Shown here: in pieces, positions 63,369 through 64,000 of the stretch
Numbering within the stretch: position 1 is the stretch's first letter
How the letters are laid out: each line of letters opens with the position of its first letter
Assembly: GCF_003688555.1 (NCBI RefSeq)
Contig: NZ_REFR01000010.1
Location: 186,001-250,000 of the forward strand
DNA length: 64,000 nucleotides
Source of the DNA: Eilatimonas milleporae
GTDB taxonomy: Bacteria; Pseudomonadota; Alphaproteobacteria; Sphingomonadales; Kordiimonadaceae
Reading direction: 5' to 3'
Position numbers and translations under genes: made by a program
Notes under the pieces: generated by a model
The model's input: only the letters and a program-made list of their open reading frames with translations
What the model was told of the DNA's origin: nothing
The model's database searches: none

Positions 63369-64000
63369 GTGACACTGACAAGCATGACGGGCTTTGCCGA
63401 GCTTGGCGGCAGTGAGGGGCCGTTCCGCTGGCGCTGGCAGGTCAAAAGCGTCAATCACAAGGCACTCGATATCCGCTTGAAACTGCCCTCTTTTCTCGAA
63501 ACGCTGGAGGCCCGCATCAAGACCGCTGTGCGAAAGGCGTGCACGCGGGGGGCCGTTTTTGTCACGCTTGATCTGGACCGCGAAGAAGGGGCGGACGATT
63601 TCACCGTTAATGAAGGCCGGCTGGAAGCCCTGCTGGATATTGTCGCGCGGTATGCGGACCGGCCCGGCGTGGCGCCGGCACGGCTGGACGGCCTGCTGGC
63701 GGTCAAGGGCGTGGTCGAACAGCAGCGAAGCCAGGTGGATCAAGACAGTCTGGAAGGTATTTCCGCAGCCCTGATGGAAAGCTTTGACGCCTGTCTGGTG
63801 ATGCTGTCCAAAGGCCGGCGCGATGAAGGCGCCCGTCTTGCCGCGATGCTGGGCACCCAACTTGACGACATGTCGGAGCTCAAGCGTCAGGCCGAAGAGG
63901 CCGCCGGTGACAGGGTGGCCGCCATGCACCGGCGTTTCCGTGAGCAATTGGACCGTCTCGGCGATGTGGCGAAACCGGTTTCGGACGAAAGACTGGCGCA
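63369..64000 (+). CDS. yicC: YicC-family endoribonuclease, 5' part (runs past window end)
   Basis: About 210 residues are visible from a GTG start preceded by GAGGAGACC. The N-terminal YicC signature LTSMTGFAELGG, then WQVKSVNHKALDIRLKLP and RGAVFVTLDLD, matches the family. YicC members are RNases involved in small-RNA and stationary-phase control. The frame is open to the last base, so the C-terminal DUF1732 region is off the window. In many Alphaproteobacteria gmk follows next. The start could instead be an internal ATG (63384), but the ribosome site favours GTG. Confidence 0.93.
   Translation, partial: MTLTSMTGFAELGGSEGPFRWRWQVKSVNHKALDIRLKLPSFLETLEARIKTAVRKACTRGAVFVTLDLDREEGADDFTVNEGRLEALLDIVARYADRPGVAPARLDGLLAVKGVVEQQRSQVDQDSLEGISAALMESFDACLVMLSKGRRDEGARLAAMLGTQLDDMSELKRQAEEAAGDRVAAMHRRFREQLDRLGDVAKPVSDERLA

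Noticed and set aside
1-64000. CRISPR arrays, tRNA/rRNA genes, insertion sequences, prophage or integrase genes
   Set aside because: I saw no regularly spaced repeats with unique spacers, no tRNA-like cloverleaf with a TTC arm, and no transposase or integrase motifs.

Overview
The window is about 60% GC chromosomal DNA from a free-living, Gram-negative alphaproteobacterium. The evidence is lineage-typical gene order and families: rne-amiC-PBP1A-prfB, aroQ-accB-accC-aat beside DUF2155/mlaD/NDUFA12, rpsF-rpsR-rplI, fabD-fabG-acpP-fabF-mltG-yicC, an NDUFA12-type complex I accessory subunit, an RNase E ending in a GWW motif, and a B12-dependent ribonucleotide reductase. I cannot name the order with confidence. 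Almost everything is core, dense and intact. I see no tRNA, rRNA, prophage, insertion sequence, integron or CRISPR array.

Layout. 1-2.9 kb: 3' end of ssb, then a leftward carbonic anhydrase-SulP pair (inorganic carbon uptake). 3.1-11.3 kb: an OxyR-like LysR regulator lacking the redox cysteines, two small envelope proteins, thiolase with acyl-CoA dehydrogenase, a sterol-desaturase-type hydroxylase and a periplasmic glycerophosphodiesterase. 11.4-18.3 kb: a DUF4389 membrane protein with a Lys/Ala-rich tail, a hybrid GGDEF-EAL protein, and nrdJ with a strong terminator and a tandem NrdR-box operator. 18.7-26.8 kb: NDUFA12, mlaD, DUF2155, aat, accC, accB, aroQ, a fused thiS-thiG, a DsbA-like thiol oxidoreductase and a BepA-like M48 protease.

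27.0-37.7 kb: rne, amiC, PBP1A, prfB (with its programmed +1 frameshift), bactofilin and an M23 peptidase. This is a cell-wall and RNA-turnover block. 37.8-45.8 kb: a ferritin-like protein, bcp, glnE and a giant AsmA-like protein. 45.9-53.9 kb: tyrS, anmK, an alpha/beta hydrolase, two different cysteine desulfurases in tandem, an adrenodoxin-type ferredoxin, and dnaB. 54.1-56.5 kb: a calcium-binding RTX protein with four Ig-like repeats, the most accessory-looking gene. 56.6-64 kb: the S6-S18-L9 operon and the fatty-acid synthesis cluster ending in mltG and a truncated yicC.

The peptidoglycan genes (amiC, PBP1A, M23, bactofilin, mltG, anmK) and lipid genes (accBC, fab genes, mlaD, AsmA-like, GDPD) make envelope building the dominant theme. 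No wholly new multi-gene system is visible. The most interesting items are the cysteine-less OxyR-like regulator beside the carbon-uptake pair, the ThiS-ThiG fusion with an internal Gly-Gly and a possibly structured leader, the tandem NrdR boxes, the repeat-rich operators before PBP1A and yicC, and the Ig-RTX protein.
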